Below are positions 27,863-38,392 of a stretch of DNA of 64,000 nucleotides, in pieces. The number at the start of each line of letters is the position of its first letter. Positions within the stretch are counted from its first letter, which is position 1. The translations under genes were made by a program, and so were the position numbers. This DNA is from an uncultured Tateyamaria sp. (GTDB lineage: Bacteria; Pseudomonadota; Alphaproteobacteria; Rhodobacterales; Rhodobacteraceae). The stretch lies in assembly GCF_947494755.1 (NCBI RefSeq), contig NZ_CANLVZ010000004.1, positions 186,001 through 250,000 of the forward strand, in the 5' to 3' direction. The notes under the pieces are model-generated. The model was given only the letters and a program-made list of their open reading frames with translations, had not been told where the DNA came from and ran no database searches.

Positions 27863-28735
27863 ATGGAAATCCTGAACGACATCGCGAACGTGTTCAACGG
27901 CAATATGCTGATCAACGTGATCCTCGTGCCCTTCCTGATGTGCGCCATCGTCTATACGGTCTACAAAAAGCGCGACGCCTTTGGCCGGGACGCCGTGCAG
28001 AACACTGCCGCCACGCTGCTGGTCGGATGCATGAATTTTGGCGTCGCCTTGCTTTTCTACAAGGATATCAACGCCTTTGCCCAATCCGCCTATGACGCGT
28101 TGCACATCCCCACCCTGCCCGAGACGCTATGGACAAGTGTACCCTTGTGGCTGGTCTGTATCATCGGGATCGTGGCCAAGGATTTCGTCGATTACTGGAA
28201 CCACCGGCTGATGCACACCCGGTGGGCCTGGCCCACGCACGCAGCGCATCATTCGGACACCCATGTGAACGCCTTTACCGCCTATCGCGTCCATTTCTTC
28301 GAGGCGGTCCTGATGTCGCTGAGCTATATCCTGCTGCTGACATGGATGCAGATCCCCCATGCGATCCCCGTCGTGGTGATGCTGAGTTCGATCCACAACA
28401 TGTATGTGCACATGGACCTCGACTATGATCACGGGCGGCTGAAATACCTGATCGCCTCGCCCGTGTTTCACCGCTGGCATCATGCGGATGTGCCCGAGGC
28501 CCATGGCAAGAATATTGCAAACGTGATGCCGCTCTGGGATGTGCTGTTCGGCACCTACTACTATCCCGGCGTCTGCCGCGAAAAGATGGGCGCGCTGGAG
28601 TCCGGCATCGCCGACAAGAACCCGCTGCTGATCTACATCTATCCGATCCAGGAATGGACGCGGCTGGTGCGCACCGCGCTTGGTGGTGCACCGCGCCAGG
28701 TTGAACCGGCGCAGAACGCCCCCGTCCAGAACTGA
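27863..28735 (+). CDS. Sterol desaturase / fatty acid hydroxylase family membrane protein
   Basis: 290-residue membrane di-iron oxygenase of the FA_hydroxylase superfamily. Three or four hydrophobic segments surround the histidine clusters HRLMH, HAAHH and HRWHH, which would bind the two irons on the cytosolic face. Substrate (lipid, carotenoid or sterol-like) cannot be told. It stands alone, convergent with lpd across a shared terminator. Confidence 0.88.
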   Translation: MEILNDIANVFNGNMLINVILVPFLMCAIVYTVYKKRDAFGRDAVQNTAATLLVGCMNFGVALLFYKDINAFAQSAYDALHIPTLPETLWTSVPLWLVCIIGIVAKDFVDYWNHRLMHTRWAWPTHAAHHSDTHVNAFTAYRVHFFEAVLMSLSYILLLTWMQIPHAIPVVVMLSSIHNMYVHMDLDYDHGRLKYLIASPVFHRWHHADVPEAHGKNIANVMPLWDVLFGTYYYPGVCREKMGALESGIADKNPLLIYIYPIQEWTRLVRTALGGAPRQVEPAQNAPVQN

Positions 28736-28736
28736 A

Positions 28737-28766
28737 AAAGGCACGCGCGGTGTCGCACGTGCCTTT
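28737..28766. terminator. Hairpin between convergent hydroxylase and lpd genes
   Basis: Stem AAAGGCACG (28737-28745) and CGTGCCTTT (28758-28766). The AAA/TTT ends make it usable in both directions, though the U run is short (U3). Confidence 0.7.
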
Positions 28767-28793
28767 GTCTTTCGCCCTGTCGCAAGGGCCGTC

Positions 28794-30191
28794 TTACATG
28801 TGAATGACGCGGTCGTAGGCGTCGAGCACCGACTCGTGCATCATTTCCGACAAAGTCGGGTGCGGGAAGACGGTGTGCATCAGGTCTTCTTCCGTGGTTT
28901 CGAGCGCCTGGCCCACCACATAGCCCTGGATCAGTTCGGTCACTTCGGCCCCGATCATGTGCGCGCCCAGCAACTCGCCGGTCTTAGCATCGAAGATGGT
29001 CTTGATCATCCCCTCAGGCTCACCCAAAGCGATGGCCTTGCCGTTGCCGATGAAGGGGAATTTGCCGACCTTGATCTCATAGCCGGCTTCCTTGGCCTTG
29101 GCCTCGGTCAGACCGACGCTGGCGACCTGAGGGTGGCAATAGGTGCAACCCGCAATCGAGTTCGGTTTGATCGGGTGGACGTCATTCTTGCCCGCGATCA
29201 ATTCGGCGACCATCGTACCCTCGTGGCTGGCCTTGTGGGCAAGCCATGGCGCGCCCGCGATGTCGCCAATGGCATAGAGGCCGTCGACGCCCGTGCGGCA
29301 ATATTCGTCCGTGACCACATGGGTGCGATCGATCTTTACGCCCAGTCCTTCGAGGCCAAGATTTTCGACATTGCCGACAATGCCCACGGCAGAAATTACC
29401 GTGTCAAAGTCATGTTTCTCGACCTTGCCGCCCACTTCGATATGGGCCGTCACCTTGCCTTTGGCGCGGTCAAGCTGTTTGACCATCGCCTTCTGCATGA
29501 TCTTCATGCCCTGCTTTTCAAAGGACTTCTTGGCAAAGGCCGAAATCTCGGCATCCTCGACCGGCAGCACGCGGTCCATAACCTCTACCACCGTCGTGTC
29601 GGCCCCCAAAGTATTGTAAAAGCTGGCAAATTCGATGCCGATGGCACCGGAGCCGATGACCAGCAATTTCCGGGGCATGCGCTTGGGCGTCAGGGCCGCC
29701 TTGTAGGTCCAGACCAATTCGCCATCCGCCTCAAGCCCCGGCAATTCGCGGGCGCGCGCACCGGTGGCGAGGATGATGTTCTTGGCTGTCACCTCTTCGG
29801 TGCCCTTGTCGGTCTTGACGCTGACCTTGCCCTTGGACGGGATCGTGCCCTCGCCCATGATGACGGTCACCTTGTTCTTTTTCAGCAGATGGCCGATGCC
29901 GCCCGAAAGTTGCCCCGCCACATCGCGCGAGCGTTTGACGACCGCGTCCAGATCATAGTCGATGCCGTCGGCTTTCAGACCGAATTCCTTGGCGCGGTGC
30001 ATGAGGTGGAACACTTCGGACGAACGCAGCATGGCCTTGGTCGGGATGCAGCCCCAGTTGAGGCAGATGCCGCCCAGATGTTCGCGTTCGACCACGCAGG
30101 TGCTGAGGCCCAGTTGGGCCGCGCGGATCGCAGCCACATAGCCCCCGGGACCAGAGCCAACCACCACTACGTCAAAAGATTTCGCTGCCAT
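28794..30191 (-). CDS. lpd: Dihydrolipoyl dehydrogenase (E3)
   Basis: FAD enzyme that reoxidises lipoyl groups of 2-oxoacid dehydrogenases. 465 aa. FAD-binding VVVGSGPGGYVAAIRAAQLG, redox pair GGICLNWGC (Cys43, Cys48), NAD motif VIGSGAIGIEFASF, and C-terminal HPTLSEMMHE with the catalytic His-Glu pair. It has no gene neighbours of a 2-oxoacid complex, but the operator upstream (30221-30244) closely matches one upstream of pdhA, so it is probably the E3 of pyruvate dehydrogenase (inference). Confidence 0.96.
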   Translation of the reverse strand: MAAKSFDVVVVGSGPGGYVAAIRAAQLGLSTCVVEREHLGGICLNWGCIPTKAMLRSSEVFHLMHRAKEFGLKADGIDYDLDAVVKRSRDVAGQLSGGIGHLLKKNKVTVIMGEGTIPSKGKVSVKTDKGTEEVTAKNIILATGARARELPGLEADGELVWTYKAALTPKRMPRKLLVIGSGAIGIEFASFYNTLGADTTVVEVMDRVLPVEDAEISAFAKKSFEKQGMKIMQKAMVKQLDRAKGKVTAHIEVGGKVEKHDFDTVISAVGIVGNVENLGLEGLGVKIDRTHVVTDEYCRTGVDGLYAIGDIAGAPWLAHKASHEGTMVAELIAGKNDVHPIKPNSIAGCTYCHPQVASVGLTEAKAKEAGYEIKVGKFPFIGNGKAIALGEPEGMIKTIFDAKTGELLGAHMIGAEVTELIQGYVVGQALETTEEDLMHTVFPHPTLSEMMHESVLDAYDRVIHM

Positions 30192-30220
30192 TTCGATGTC
30201 CTCGCGTTATGCTGCATGAG

Positions 30221-30244
30221 AATTAGTTTACCGTTAAACTAATT
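30221..30244. promoter_or_regulatory. Palindromic operator upstream of lpd
   Basis: Perfect 10-base inverted repeat (arms AATTAGTTTA/TAAACTAATT, spacer CCGT), 29 bp upstream of the lpd start. A core TAGTTTA-N4-TAAACTA recurs at 44066-44085 upstream of pdhA, and nowhere else that was found in the window. The regulator is not encoded nearby. Confidence 0.75.
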
Positions 30245-30339
30245 CCACGGCTTTCTCAACGCGAGCTTGGCGCGACACAACGTCTGACGCAAGGGCAGTC
30301 TGCGCCTGATCAGCGGTTTCGGGCGCAGGCGGGCCGGTC

Positions 30340-30918
30340 TCAGGCGGCCTTGTCAGTCTGAAGGCTGCGCAGCACGGCACCGTAGCCACCCGCATCCAGA
30401 TGCGCCTGTTCGGCCCCTGTGGTCTTGCGCCCAAGGGCGGCGTTGCGATGCGGGAAGCGCCCGAACTGGCGGATCACCTCGCGGTGCGCGCGGGCATGAA
30501 GCAGGAATGTCTCGTCCTCCATCCGCTCGCAGGCCAGGCGCACGGCCCGGTCCTGATCACAGAGGTTTTCGGAGTGTTCGAGCGGCATATAAAAGAACTG
30601 GCGCGCCGGGGGATCGATGCGCAAATCCCACCCTTTGGCGATGGCGGATTTCGCCGCTGCCAAAGCGGCCTTGTCCATCGAGAACGCGCGCGGATCATCG
30701 CGGAACATGTTGCGCGAAAACTGGTCGGCCAAAATGATGTAGGCAAGTGCTCCATTGGGATAGGTCAGCCAAAGTGCAAACTTGCCCTCGGAGGCGGCCT
30801 GCCATGTCGGTTGAAAGCGATCGCGCAACTCGGCATCAAAGGCCGCGTCGTCTTGATACCACTGCTCTGGATCGCATTCATCCAGCCAGAATTTCAGAAT
30901 ATCGTCCGGACCCACCAT
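30340..30918 (-). CDS. DUF924 family protein
   Basis: 192-residue soluble alpha-helical protein of the DUF924 family. Typical segments are DDILKFWLDE at the N terminus, ILADQFSRNMFRDDPRAF in the middle and QFFYMPLEHSENL. No catalytic residues are known for the family. AGGAGAG lies before the ATG. It lies between an MFS gene and lpd on the same strand. Confidence 0.88.
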   Translation of the reverse strand: MVGPDDILKFWLDECDPEQWYQDDAAFDAELRDRFQPTWQAASEGKFALWLTYPNGALAYIILADQFSRNMFRDDPRAFSMDKAALAAAKSAIAKGWDLRIDPPARQFFYMPLEHSENLCDQDRAVRLACERMEDETFLLHARAHREVIRQFGRFPHRNAALGRKTTGAEQAHLDAGGYGAVLRSLQTDKAA

Positions 30919-31008
30919 GGTTTCTCTCCTGTTCCCATGCCCCGTTACGCCATCGTTACATCCGTTTTACAGGTCTACCCAATCACGAAATACAACAGCC
31001 GCGACACA

Positions 31009-32277
31009 TTACGCGACCCGGCTGTCGTCCTCGGACTCTTCGTAAGTGTCGATGACGTGTTCCTGCGCGATCTCCCAGGCGACCGGCGTGGTCGACGTTT
31101 GCGACATCGCCACGTAGGCCCCGCGTTCGTCCACAGGCACCGAGGGGCGCTGCGTCATGCGATACATGCTGTAGGCCAGCAAAATCACGAACAGTACGGC
31201 GGTAAAGAGGTAGAAGCCGGCGGGGCCGATGCTTTCCATGATCGCGCCCACAACCAGCGGCCCGAACACCGCCCCCAGCCCGTTCACAAAGATCAGCCCG
31301 CCGGACGCGGCGGCCATGTCATCATGTTCGAGGTAGTCATTGGTGTGCGCGATCAGCAATGAATAAAGTGGGTTGGACACGCCCCCTACCACAAAGGCCG
31401 ACAGCAACAGGAACGCAAAAGAGCCGCCCAGCACCATCCCCATAAAGGAGCCCGCAACCCCGGTGGCCGAGGCCAGCACGATCACCCGCCGCCGATCCGC
31501 CCGGTCCGACAGCCACCCAATGGGATATTGCAGGATCACCGCCCCCACAAAGAAGGTCGCCACAAATGTCGAAATCTGCGCTACGCTCAGCCCCGCCTGC
31601 GCCCCGTAGACCGCCGACATCCCGAACTGCGCCGAAAACACGCCGCCAAGGATCAGCATCCCGAACACTCCGAGAGGCGAGAATTTGGCAAGGGCTGCAA
31701 GGCTCATCGGCTTGGTGGTGTCAAAGGCGGGCGTGGGGCTGATCGACAGCAGGATCGGCGTGACCGCGATGCTCACGAGCACCGATGGGATCACGAACAG
31801 CACAAAGCCCGACGGGTCCGCTGTCAGCAGCAGCGCCTGACTGGCTACGATCCCAAGCGTCTGCACGATCATGTAAAGTGACAGTGCCTGCCCCCGGTTC
31901 GAATTGTCCGCTGCGTCATTCAGCCAGCTTTCCGCCGTCACATAGACAGCTGAAAAACAGAACCCGATGATCACACGCCCAATCGCCCAAAGCCATGGAT
32001 CGGCAAATGTCGGATAAAGGATCATCACTGCCGAAATCAGTGACGCAAGGGCTGCAAACACCCGCACATGCCCCACCCGCCGGATCATCCGGGGTGCCAT
32101 GCGGCTGCCCCCCAGAAACCCTGCGAAATAGGCGGACATCACGATGGACATCTCGAAGGTCGAGAACCCTTCGATCTCGCCCCTGACGCCGAGCAATGTG
32201 CCTTGCATGCCGTTGCCGACCATCAACAGGAACATGCCCAGCAAAAGCGCCCAAGCGCTGGTCAAAACCTGGATCAT
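31009..32277 (-). CDS. MFS transporter (YcaD-like)
   Basis: 422-residue, 12-helix major facilitator. The sequence VRGEIEGFSTFEMSIVMSAYFAGFLGG and VYVTAESWLNDAADNSNRG is typical of the YcaD-like group found widely in roseobacters. Motif A-like GWLSDRADRRRVIV lies in the second half. Substrate unknown. AAGGAG precedes the ATG. It follows queA by 80 bp on the same strand. Confidence 0.87.
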   Translation of the reverse strand: MIQVLTSAWALLLGMFLLMVGNGMQGTLLGVRGEIEGFSTFEMSIVMSAYFAGFLGGSRMAPRMIRRVGHVRVFAALASLISAVMILYPTFADPWLWAIGRVIIGFCFSAVYVTAESWLNDAADNSNRGQALSLYMIVQTLGIVASQALLLTADPSGFVLFVIPSVLVSIAVTPILLSISPTPAFDTTKPMSLAALAKFSPLGVFGMLILGGVFSAQFGMSAVYGAQAGLSVAQISTFVATFFVGAVILQYPIGWLSDRADRRRVIVLASATGVAGSFMGMVLGGSFAFLLLSAFVVGGVSNPLYSLLIAHTNDYLEHDDMAAASGGLIFVNGLGAVFGPLVVGAIMESIGPAGFYLFTAVLFVILLAYSMYRMTQRPSVPVDERGAYVAMSQTSTTPVAWEIAQEHVIDTYEESEDDSRVA

Positions 32278-32357
32278 GGCTGAGGTCTCCTTGGGAGGGG
32301 GTCTATGCCAGCCGTCGCACGGGCTTTGGCGGCCTGTCTAGCGAAGGTTACGACGCC

Positions 32358-33428
32358 TCATGTCGATTTTGACCCATTTGCCCGCGGCAGCAGCAATGAT
32401 GCATCTCCATAGGAGAAAAAGCGATATTTTTGCGCGATGGCGTGCGCATAGATTTCGCGGATGCGGTCCTGTCCCATCAACGCGGACACCAGCATCATAA
32501 GCGTGGATTTAGGCAGGTGAAAGTTGGTCATCAGCCCATCGGTGACTTGCATTTCGAAACCTGGATAGATGAAGATATCCGTCTCGCCTTCCCACGCCGC
32601 GATCCTGCCGTCGCGCGCCATCGTCTCGATCAGGCGCAGCGCGGTGGTGCCGACCGGAATGACCCGCCCGCCGCGCTGTTTGGCCTGGGCGATATCATTT
32701 GCGGCCTGCGCGCTCACCTGCCCCCATTCGGCGTGCATCTTGTGGGTCGTCACATCCTCGACCTTCACAGGCAGGAAAGTCCCCGCCCCGACATGCAGGG
32801 TCACGTGGGTCATCGCCACGCCGCGCGCTGTCAGCGCCTCCAATAGCGCCTCATCGAAATGCAGCGAGGCGGTGGGGGCGGCAACCGCGCCACTGTTGCG
32901 CGCCCAGACTGTTTGATAGTCGGTCTTGTCCTGCTCATCGGCGGCTCGCTTGGCTGCGATATAGGGCGGCAGTGGCATCGCCCCCGCCTGCGCCAAGGCC
33001 GCGTCGAAATCCTCACCCGTCAGGTTAAAGCGCAAGAGCCCCTGCCCCTCGTGCGTGCCTGTCAGCGTCGCGGACAGATCAGGGGAAAACATCACCTCTT
33101 CGCCCGGCTTCACTTTCTTGAGCGGTTTGATCAGCGCGGACCACGTCCCGTCCGACTGCGGCTCAAGCAGGGTGACTTCGATCCGCGCGGTCGTCTCGCC
33201 CTGCGCGCTGCTGCGGGCGCGCGTCCCGAACAGGCGGGCCGGAATGACGCGGGTGTCGTTCAGCACCAGCAGATCACCGGGGCGCAGCCAGTCCACCAGA
33301 TCGGTCACGACGGCATCATGGGTGTCGCCCCCATCCGCCACCAGCAAACGGGCCGAGGATCGCGGCACCGCAGGGCGGGTCGCAATCAATGCTTCGGGCA
33401 GGTGGAAATCAAAATCGCTCAGACGCAT
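32358..33428 (-). CDS. queA: S-adenosylmethionine:tRNA ribosyltransferase-isomerase
   Basis: Adds the ribosyl group of SAM to preQ1 at position 34 of tRNA, making epoxyqueuosine. 356 aa, the usual length, from [20 protein letters not shown] to the conserved C terminus [25 protein letters not shown] and [11 protein letters not shown] are family signatures. The frame is open to 33527; ATG at 33428 with AGGGG seven bases upstream is the family start. It follows the AsmA-like gene by 22 bp. Confidence 0.97.
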   Translation of the reverse strand: MRLSDFDFHLPEALIATRPAVPRSSARLLVADGGDTHDAVVTDLVDWLRPGDLLVLNDTRVIPARLFGTRARSSAQGETTARIEVTLLEPQSDGTWSALIKPLKKVKPGEEVMFSPDLSATLTGTHEGQGLLRFNLTGEDFDAALAQAGAMPLPPYIAAKRAADEQDKTDYQTVWARNSGAVAAPTASLHFDEALLEALTARGVAMTHVTLHVGAGTFLPVKVEDVTTHKMHAEWGQVSAQAANDIAQAKQRGGRVIPVGTTALRLIETMARDGRIAAWEGETDIFIYPGFEMQVTDGLMTNFHLPKSTLMMLVSALMGQDRIREIYAHAIAQKYRFFSYGDASLLLPRANGSKST

Positions 33429-33450
33429 GGCGCGTCCCCTACCGCGCGCC

Positions 33451-36400
33451 CTAGCGCTCATCAAGCCGTTCCTGACGCTCGCGCAGACGACGCTGCGCAC
33501 GGGTTTCGCCTTGGGGTTCAGGCGCAAAGGCTTCGGGTTGCGCGGGGCTCGCCAGGCCGCCCTGAACCTCGGGCAGTTCGGGAGCCGGTGCGCGGAAAAT
33601 CTCGCGGAACATGCCGGGCGTCAGCGCCGAAAGCGGGTTCACCTGCACCTGCGGATTGGCCGCAGGGCCACGCAGGCGATAGTTGAACCCGATCAGCCCC
33701 TCGCCCTTGCGGGTAAAGATGCTGCCAAGCCCGTTAAGGATGAAAATGGGCGAGATCACCCCCTGCATATCAAGGATCGAGCGGGTCACATCATAAGTGC
33801 CGTCCATCGACAGGCCCATGGACGGGCCGACCGCACTGGCCTGGGTCAGCGCCATGGTCGACGGGGTCAGACGGAACGCCGCCTCGACCTCCTGAAAGTG
33901 GATACCGTTGCCGCCCAACTGTTCCAGCAGGCCCACAATGCTGATCGCGTTCAGCAGCGCGGCAATGGCCGGCGCGTCCTGTATCCGCGTTTCCGTAATG
34001 CGCAGGCTGCCGTCAAAGCTGGCCGCACCGACGGGCAGCAAGGTCAGCGACAGATCCCCGCCCCGCGCCTGTTTCAGAATACCGGCAGAGCGGGCCACGC
34101 CGCCTGCGTCCTGCCCGGTGATGCGGATCGCGCTGCGCCCGTTTTGCGGCAATACCTGCCCCCGGATCGCGGTGCCGCCGTTCACCTGCGCGTTGAAGGA
34201 TCCATCCAGCCCGCGCGCCATGTTGAACTCACCGCTCATGCCCGTCAGCGCAATACTGTCGGTGATGGTCAGCCGGTCGAGCGCCAGTGACAGCGGCCCG
34301 CCCCCCTGCTGCCCGCCGGTGCCCGACCCCGACCCGCCAAAGTCAGCGCGGCGCAGATCGAGCGTGCCGCCGCGCACCGCTACCGCCGGGGCCGCATTGC
34401 GTCCGCGCCCGACCAGATCGACAGGGGCGCGCAGCCAGTCACCCACGCGGACATCCGTGAACCGCGCCAGCTCCAACCCGCCCGCCGGCGTCAGCGTGAT
34501 CGAGCCCGTCGCCCGCAAGCCCGGTGCATCCAGCGTCAGTTGATCCACACGTGGCGTTGCGCCAAGGGTGCCTGCCAGTGACAGCGATCCGGCGGCGTTG
34601 GCTGATTTGCTCCACCCCAGGGGCGGTGAAGACAGGCGCAGCCCGCGCAGGTTCGTGGCCAACGTAAACCGGGGCACAGCCCCACCAAGGGGCAGATCGA
34701 CGGTGATGTTGCCGACCCCCTGCCCGCGCACGAGGCCGGCAGGCAGGCCGATCCGGAAGGCGTCGATTGTGCGCTCGGACAGCTCGATCGTGCCTTCGAC
34801 CCGACTGGGCTGCGGCGTGTCGGCCAGCGGTTGCGTCCAGGCGGCATCATAGGGCACCCCATCCAGCGTGCCCTTGCCCGAGATCGTCACGCCCGCATTC
34901 GACGCGACAACACGCAGCGTGTCCGATGCCAGCTTGCGCCCCTCAATCAGCGTCGTGCTGACCACATTCCGCGCGGTGCCGGTCGCGTCAAAGTCAATAT
35001 CGGCCGTTTTGACACCCGGTCGTAGCGGCAGCGCAAGCGTGCCCGCCAGTTGCAGGCGCCCATCCGCGAGGCTGGGCGACAATCCGGCCTTTTCCATGAT
35101 GTTGAGCGGCTTTTGATCCAGCAACGACAGTGCGGCTGTGACGGTGCCCGCCGCCTCGACCCGGACCACTGCTGGTGCGCCCTCGCGCGCGGTCACATCG
35201 GGAATGATAAAGGATGACCCGCCCACCTCGACAATCCCGCCCTGGGGCGCGCGCACTTGTCCGGCATCCACCGACACCACAAACCGATTGCCAAGCAGGC
35301 TGGCCGTGCCCCGCGCGCCGGTCACAGGCGGCAGGGTTTTGACATAGCGCACATGTGCCTCGTCATAGTCAAAGCTGGCATAGGCGGTGGTCGGGGTCGA
35401 GGGCGTGTCGCGCAACGCCACGTCCAGATTGCTCAGCCGACCGCCCGTGAGGTTCTCGGCCAGCCACTTGCGCGTTGGCGGGATGACGCGTTCTGGCCAA
35501 AGCGCCAGCAGACGCTCGGGTGACAGCCCGTCCATCTGCGCGTCCAGCCCGTAACTCCACCCTTCGCCGCCTGCGGTGAGGGTGCCGCGCGCCAGCAACA
35601 TCTGCCCCTGATCCTGAAACAGCGCCTGCCCCACATCCAGCCGGAAGGGATTGAGGGCGAGGCGAAAGTCCATCTCGGCGGCATCAAAGCTGACAGGCTC
35701 GGCATAGATATCATCAGGATTGGCCGACAGGACGCTGGCCTGAAACTGGCCCACCAGATCGTCCAACTGCCCGTCCGCCCCAATGCCCAGAACCGTCTGG
35801 CCGTCAAGGCGCGCGGTAATCCACGCGCTTTCGACGGACAACTCGTCAAAGGCCAGCACCCCCTCGGCAGGGTCATAGTTGAAATAGGTGCGTGCGGACT
35901 GGAATGGCACGGGACGGGCGGCGTCATTGGGCTGCACCACCCCTTCGCCGATCGTCAGCGACACGTTCAGCGGTGCCAGCTTACCTTGGGCATTCACCCC
36001 GCCCCGCATCGCCCCCGAAATCGGCGCGCGCAACACATCAAGCCATGCAAAGGCGGGCGCGAGGGTTGCGATGTCGCCCGATGAAATGTCGGCGACGGCC
36101 ATGCCGAATATCGCCTCGGTCGCGCCGACCTCACTTTCATAATTCGCCGCCAGCGTGGCCACACCCTGCCCGCCGCTGAGCAAGGCCAGATCAGAGGTGA
36201 TGCGCACCGTGTCATCCGTGCGCAGCAGGCGCATCCGGCCCCCGTCGATGGTCCAGGCACGGCCTGACTGGATATCCTCGACCCGCAGGGTGAGCGCGCG
36301 AATGTCCGCCTCGGTCAGCGCATCAAGACCGTCGCGGGTCAGCAACTGGTCTATGCCGCCGATCAGTTGGGCCAGCGTGGCCGCCTCGCGGGTGGGGGCC

Positions 36401-36873
36401 GACAGATCAAGCCCGCCTGACAGGCGCACGGAGCCATCGGCCTGCCGTTGCAGGTTCACGAAAATACCGCTGATGCTCAGGCGCGCGGGGCGGATCTGAC
36501 CGCGCAGCAGATCGGTCAGCGACAGGCCAGCCGTCAACTCGCCAAAGGCGACGATCTCGGCCCCTGTTTCCGTGACGAGCTTCACATTGCTCATCCGGAT
36601 CTGAGGCATCATCCCGTCGACAACCACCAGATCCAGCGTGTCAAAACGCAGTTGCCCTTCGTTGATCGCCTCGTCCGCACGCAGTTCGATCTGATCACGC
36701 AGCCACGCGGGGGCCGATACGGGCCGCCCCGTTGCCATGTAGATCAGCGCCCCAAGCACCACGGCTGTCATCAGTGACATCAGCAGACTGCCCAAGCCAA
36801 GCCGCCGCCACAGGGGTTTGCGCCGCACCGGTTTGGCTGCGGGGGGCTGATTTATCGGATCGGCACTGCTCAT
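33451..36873 (-). CDS. Large AsmA-like/YhdP-type envelope protein
   Basis: 1140 aa. One N-terminal membrane helix (about 30-47) follows a basic cytosolic tail, and the remaining 1,090 residues are predicted periplasmic, rich in beta-strand repeats, as in YhdP/AsmA-like bridge proteins thought to move phospholipids to the outer membrane. The C-terminal AsmA-like part includes [20 protein letters not shown]. The tail past 1,110 is Arg/Gln/Glu-rich ([16 protein letters not shown]). It probably starts an operon with queA, and is divergent from bcp. Confidence 0.88.
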   Translation of the reverse strand: MSSADPINQPPAAKPVRRKPLWRRLGLGSLLMSLMTAVVLGALIYMATGRPVSAPAWLRDQIELRADEAINEGQLRFDTLDLVVVDGMMPQIRMSNVKLVTETGAEIVAFGELTAGLSLTDLLRGQIRPARLSISGIFVNLQRQADGSVRLSGGLDLSAPTREAATLAQLIGGIDQLLTRDGLDALTEADIRALTLRVEDIQSGRAWTIDGGRMRLLRTDDTVRITSDLALLSGGQGVATLAANYESEVGATEAIFGMAVADISSGDIATLAPAFAWLDVLRAPISGAMRGGVNAQGKLAPLNVSLTIGEGVVQPNDAARPVPFQSARTYFNYDPAEGVLAFDELSVESAWITARLDGQTVLGIGADGQLDDLVGQFQASVLSANPDDIYAEPVSFDAAEMDFRLALNPFRLDVGQALFQDQGQMLLARGTLTAGGEGWSYGLDAQMDGLSPERLLALWPERVIPPTRKWLAENLTGGRLSNLDVALRDTPSTPTTAYASFDYDEAHVRYVKTLPPVTGARGTASLLGNRFVVSVDAGQVRAPQGGIVEVGGSSFIIPDVTAREGAPAVVRVEAAGTVTAALSLLDQKPLNIMEKAGLSPSLADGRLQLAGTLALPLRPGVKTADIDFDATGTARNVVSTTLIEGRKLASDTLRVVASNAGVTISGKGTLDGVPYDAAWTQPLADTPQPSRVEGTIELSERTIDAFRIGLPAGLVRGQGVGNITVDLPLGGAVPRFTLATNLRGLRLSSPPLGWSKSANAAGSLSLAGTLGATPRVDQLTLDAPGLRATGSITLTPAGGLELARFTDVRVGDWLRAPVDLVGRGRNAAPAVAVRGGTLDLRRADFGGSGSGTGGQQGGGPLSLALDRLTITDSIALTGMSGEFNMARGLDGSFNAQVNGGTAIRGQVLPQNGRSAIRITGQDAGGVARSAGILKQARGGDLSLTLLPVGAASFDGSLRITETRIQDAPAIAALLNAISIVGLLEQLGGNGIHFQEVEAAFRLTPSTMALTQASAVGPSMGLSMDGTYDVTRSILDMQGVISPIFILNGLGSIFTRKGEGLIGFNYRLRGPAANPQVQVNPLSALTPGMFREIFRAPAPELPEVQGGLASPAQPEAFAPEPQGETRAQRRLRERQERLDER

Positions 36874-36945
36874 GTCTTTATTCTTGCTGGCTCCGCCCTA
36901 TCATGCCAGTCACAACTTTCCGATATGTGACGAAAAGGCCAAATG

Positions 36946-37407
36946 ATGCTGGACATTGCGACCCCTGCCCCCGATTTCACGCTGCCCGATGGCACTGGTG
37001 AGGATGTGACCCTGTCCGCGCTCAAGGGCGGCCCGGTGGTGCTGTACTTTTATCCGCGTGATGACACGCCCGGCTGTACCAAGGAATCGATTGCATTTTC
37101 CGAACATCTCGAAGCCTTCGAAGCGGCCGGTGCCAAGGTCTTTGGGATCTCCAAGGACAGCGTGGCGAGCCATGCCAAATTCGCCGCCAAGCGCGATCTG
37201 TCCGTGCCCTTGCTGTCGGATGAAAATGGCACGGTCTGCGAGGACTATGGCGTGTGGAAGGAAAAGAACATGTACGGCAAGACGTACATGGGCATCGAGC
37301 GCACGACCTATCTGATCGACGCCAATGGGGATGTGGCCATGGTCTGGCCCAAGGTCAAAGTGCCCAACCACGCCGAGGCGGTTCTGGCGGCGGTGCAGGC
37401 CCTGTGA
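36946..37407 (+). CDS. bcp: Thioredoxin-dependent thiol peroxidase (peroxiredoxin)
   Basis: Bcp/PrxQ peroxiredoxin that removes H2O2 and organic peroxides in the cytosol. 153 aa. Peroxidatic Cys44 is in YPRDDTPGCTKESIAF; the resolving Cys five residues later (CxxxxC of E. coli Bcp) is missing (Ile49), so resolution uses another Cys (such as the one in TVCEDYG) or an outside thiol. Two ATG codons in a row start the frame; the second (36946) has better spacing to AAGG. Its stop overlaps the next start. Confidence 0.93.
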   Translation: MLDIATPAPDFTLPDGTGEDVTLSALKGGPVVLYFYPRDDTPGCTKESIAFSEHLEAFEAAGAKVFGISKDSVASHAKFAAKRDLSVPLLSDENGTVCEDYGVWKEKNMYGKTYMGIERTTYLIDANGDVAMVWPKVKVPNHAEAVLAAVQAL

Positions 37408-38216
37408 TGATGCCACTTGCGCAGATGGCCGAGGCTGTGCTGCGCACTGCGGAGGGGCGCGAAAAGACCGCCCTGTCGCGCGAATATGCGGCCCAATGGC
37501 AAGCGGCGCGCGCCGCGGGAGAGGTGCCCGAGATCGGCAGTGCTGACCCGCCGCGGCACCCGGCCCGCCCCGCCGCGCCCGAATTGCTGAGCCCGCGCGA
37601 CGTGCCCCGCCGCCGTCCCGGCAGCCCCGAGGGGCGCATCGCGCTGCTGCACGCTGTGGCACATATCGAGCTGAACGCGGTCGATCTGCACTGGGACATC
37701 ATCGCGCGATTCACGAATGTGCCCATGCCCATCGGCTTCTATGACGACTGGGTGAAGGCTGCGGACGAGGAGTCCAAGCATTTCGGGCTGATGTGCGACT
37801 GCCTTGAGGCCTTGGGCAGTTTCTATGGGGCCCTGCCCGCCCATGCGGGCATGTGGCGCGCCGCCGAAGACACCAAGGACGATTTCATGGGCCGGCTCGC
37901 GGTTGTGCCAATGGTGCTCGAGGCGCGCGGGCTGGACGTCACACCGGGTATGATCGAGGTGTTCAAAAAGGCAAAACTGGATCAGGCGGTCTCGGCTCTT
38001 GAGACGATCTACGCTGAGGAAGTGGCCCATGTGGCCTATGGATCAAAATGGTTTCACTTCCTGTGCGGACGGCACGAGATGGACCCGAAAGTCGCCTTTC
38101 ACGGGCTGGTGCAGCAATATTTCCACAGCCCCCTCAAGCCCCCCTTCAACGAGGAAAAAAGGGCTGACGCAGGGTTACCCCCTGATTTCTATTGGCCTTT
38201 GGCAATAGCAGACTGA
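37407..38216 (+). CDS. DUF455 ferritin-like protein
   Basis: 269-residue COG2833-type protein. Glu/His motifs in HIELNAVDLHWD, KAADEESKHF and YAEEVAHVAYG fit a di-metal ferritin-like four-helix bundle. Function unknown; some relatives resemble tRNA hydroxylase MiaE. ATGATG at 37407 overlaps the bcp stop (TGATG), so the two are translationally coupled, suggesting an oxidative-stress or metal role. Confidence 0.88.
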   Translation: MMPLAQMAEAVLRTAEGREKTALSREYAAQWQAARAAGEVPEIGSADPPRHPARPAAPELLSPRDVPRRRPGSPEGRIALLHAVAHIELNAVDLHWDIIARFTNVPMPIGFYDDWVKAADEESKHFGLMCDCLEALGSFYGALPAHAGMWRAAEDTKDDFMGRLAVVPMVLEARGLDVTPGMIEVFKKAKLDQAVSALETIYAEEVAHVAYGSKWFHFLCGRHEMDPKVAFHGLVQQYFHSPLKPPFNEEKRADAGLPPDFYWPLAIAD

Positions 38217-38392
38217 GTTGTATGGACTCGATGCGCGGTTTTTCGCCACTTTGACGTAAATCCGCGCCACTTGGTCGCGCAATATTCGATCAGGCTTGCC
38301 GCGACAGCGCGAGGCCCTTATGCACAGACCTTAAGGCACCGCGTTGGGGGACGCGAGGGCCGCGATTGAGATGGGACAAGGGACGGGACGCA

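Noticed and set aside
28680-30242. 520-residue plus-strand frame opposite lpd
   Set aside because: Antisense shadow of a well-conserved dihydrolipoyl dehydrogenase gene; composition is not protein-like.
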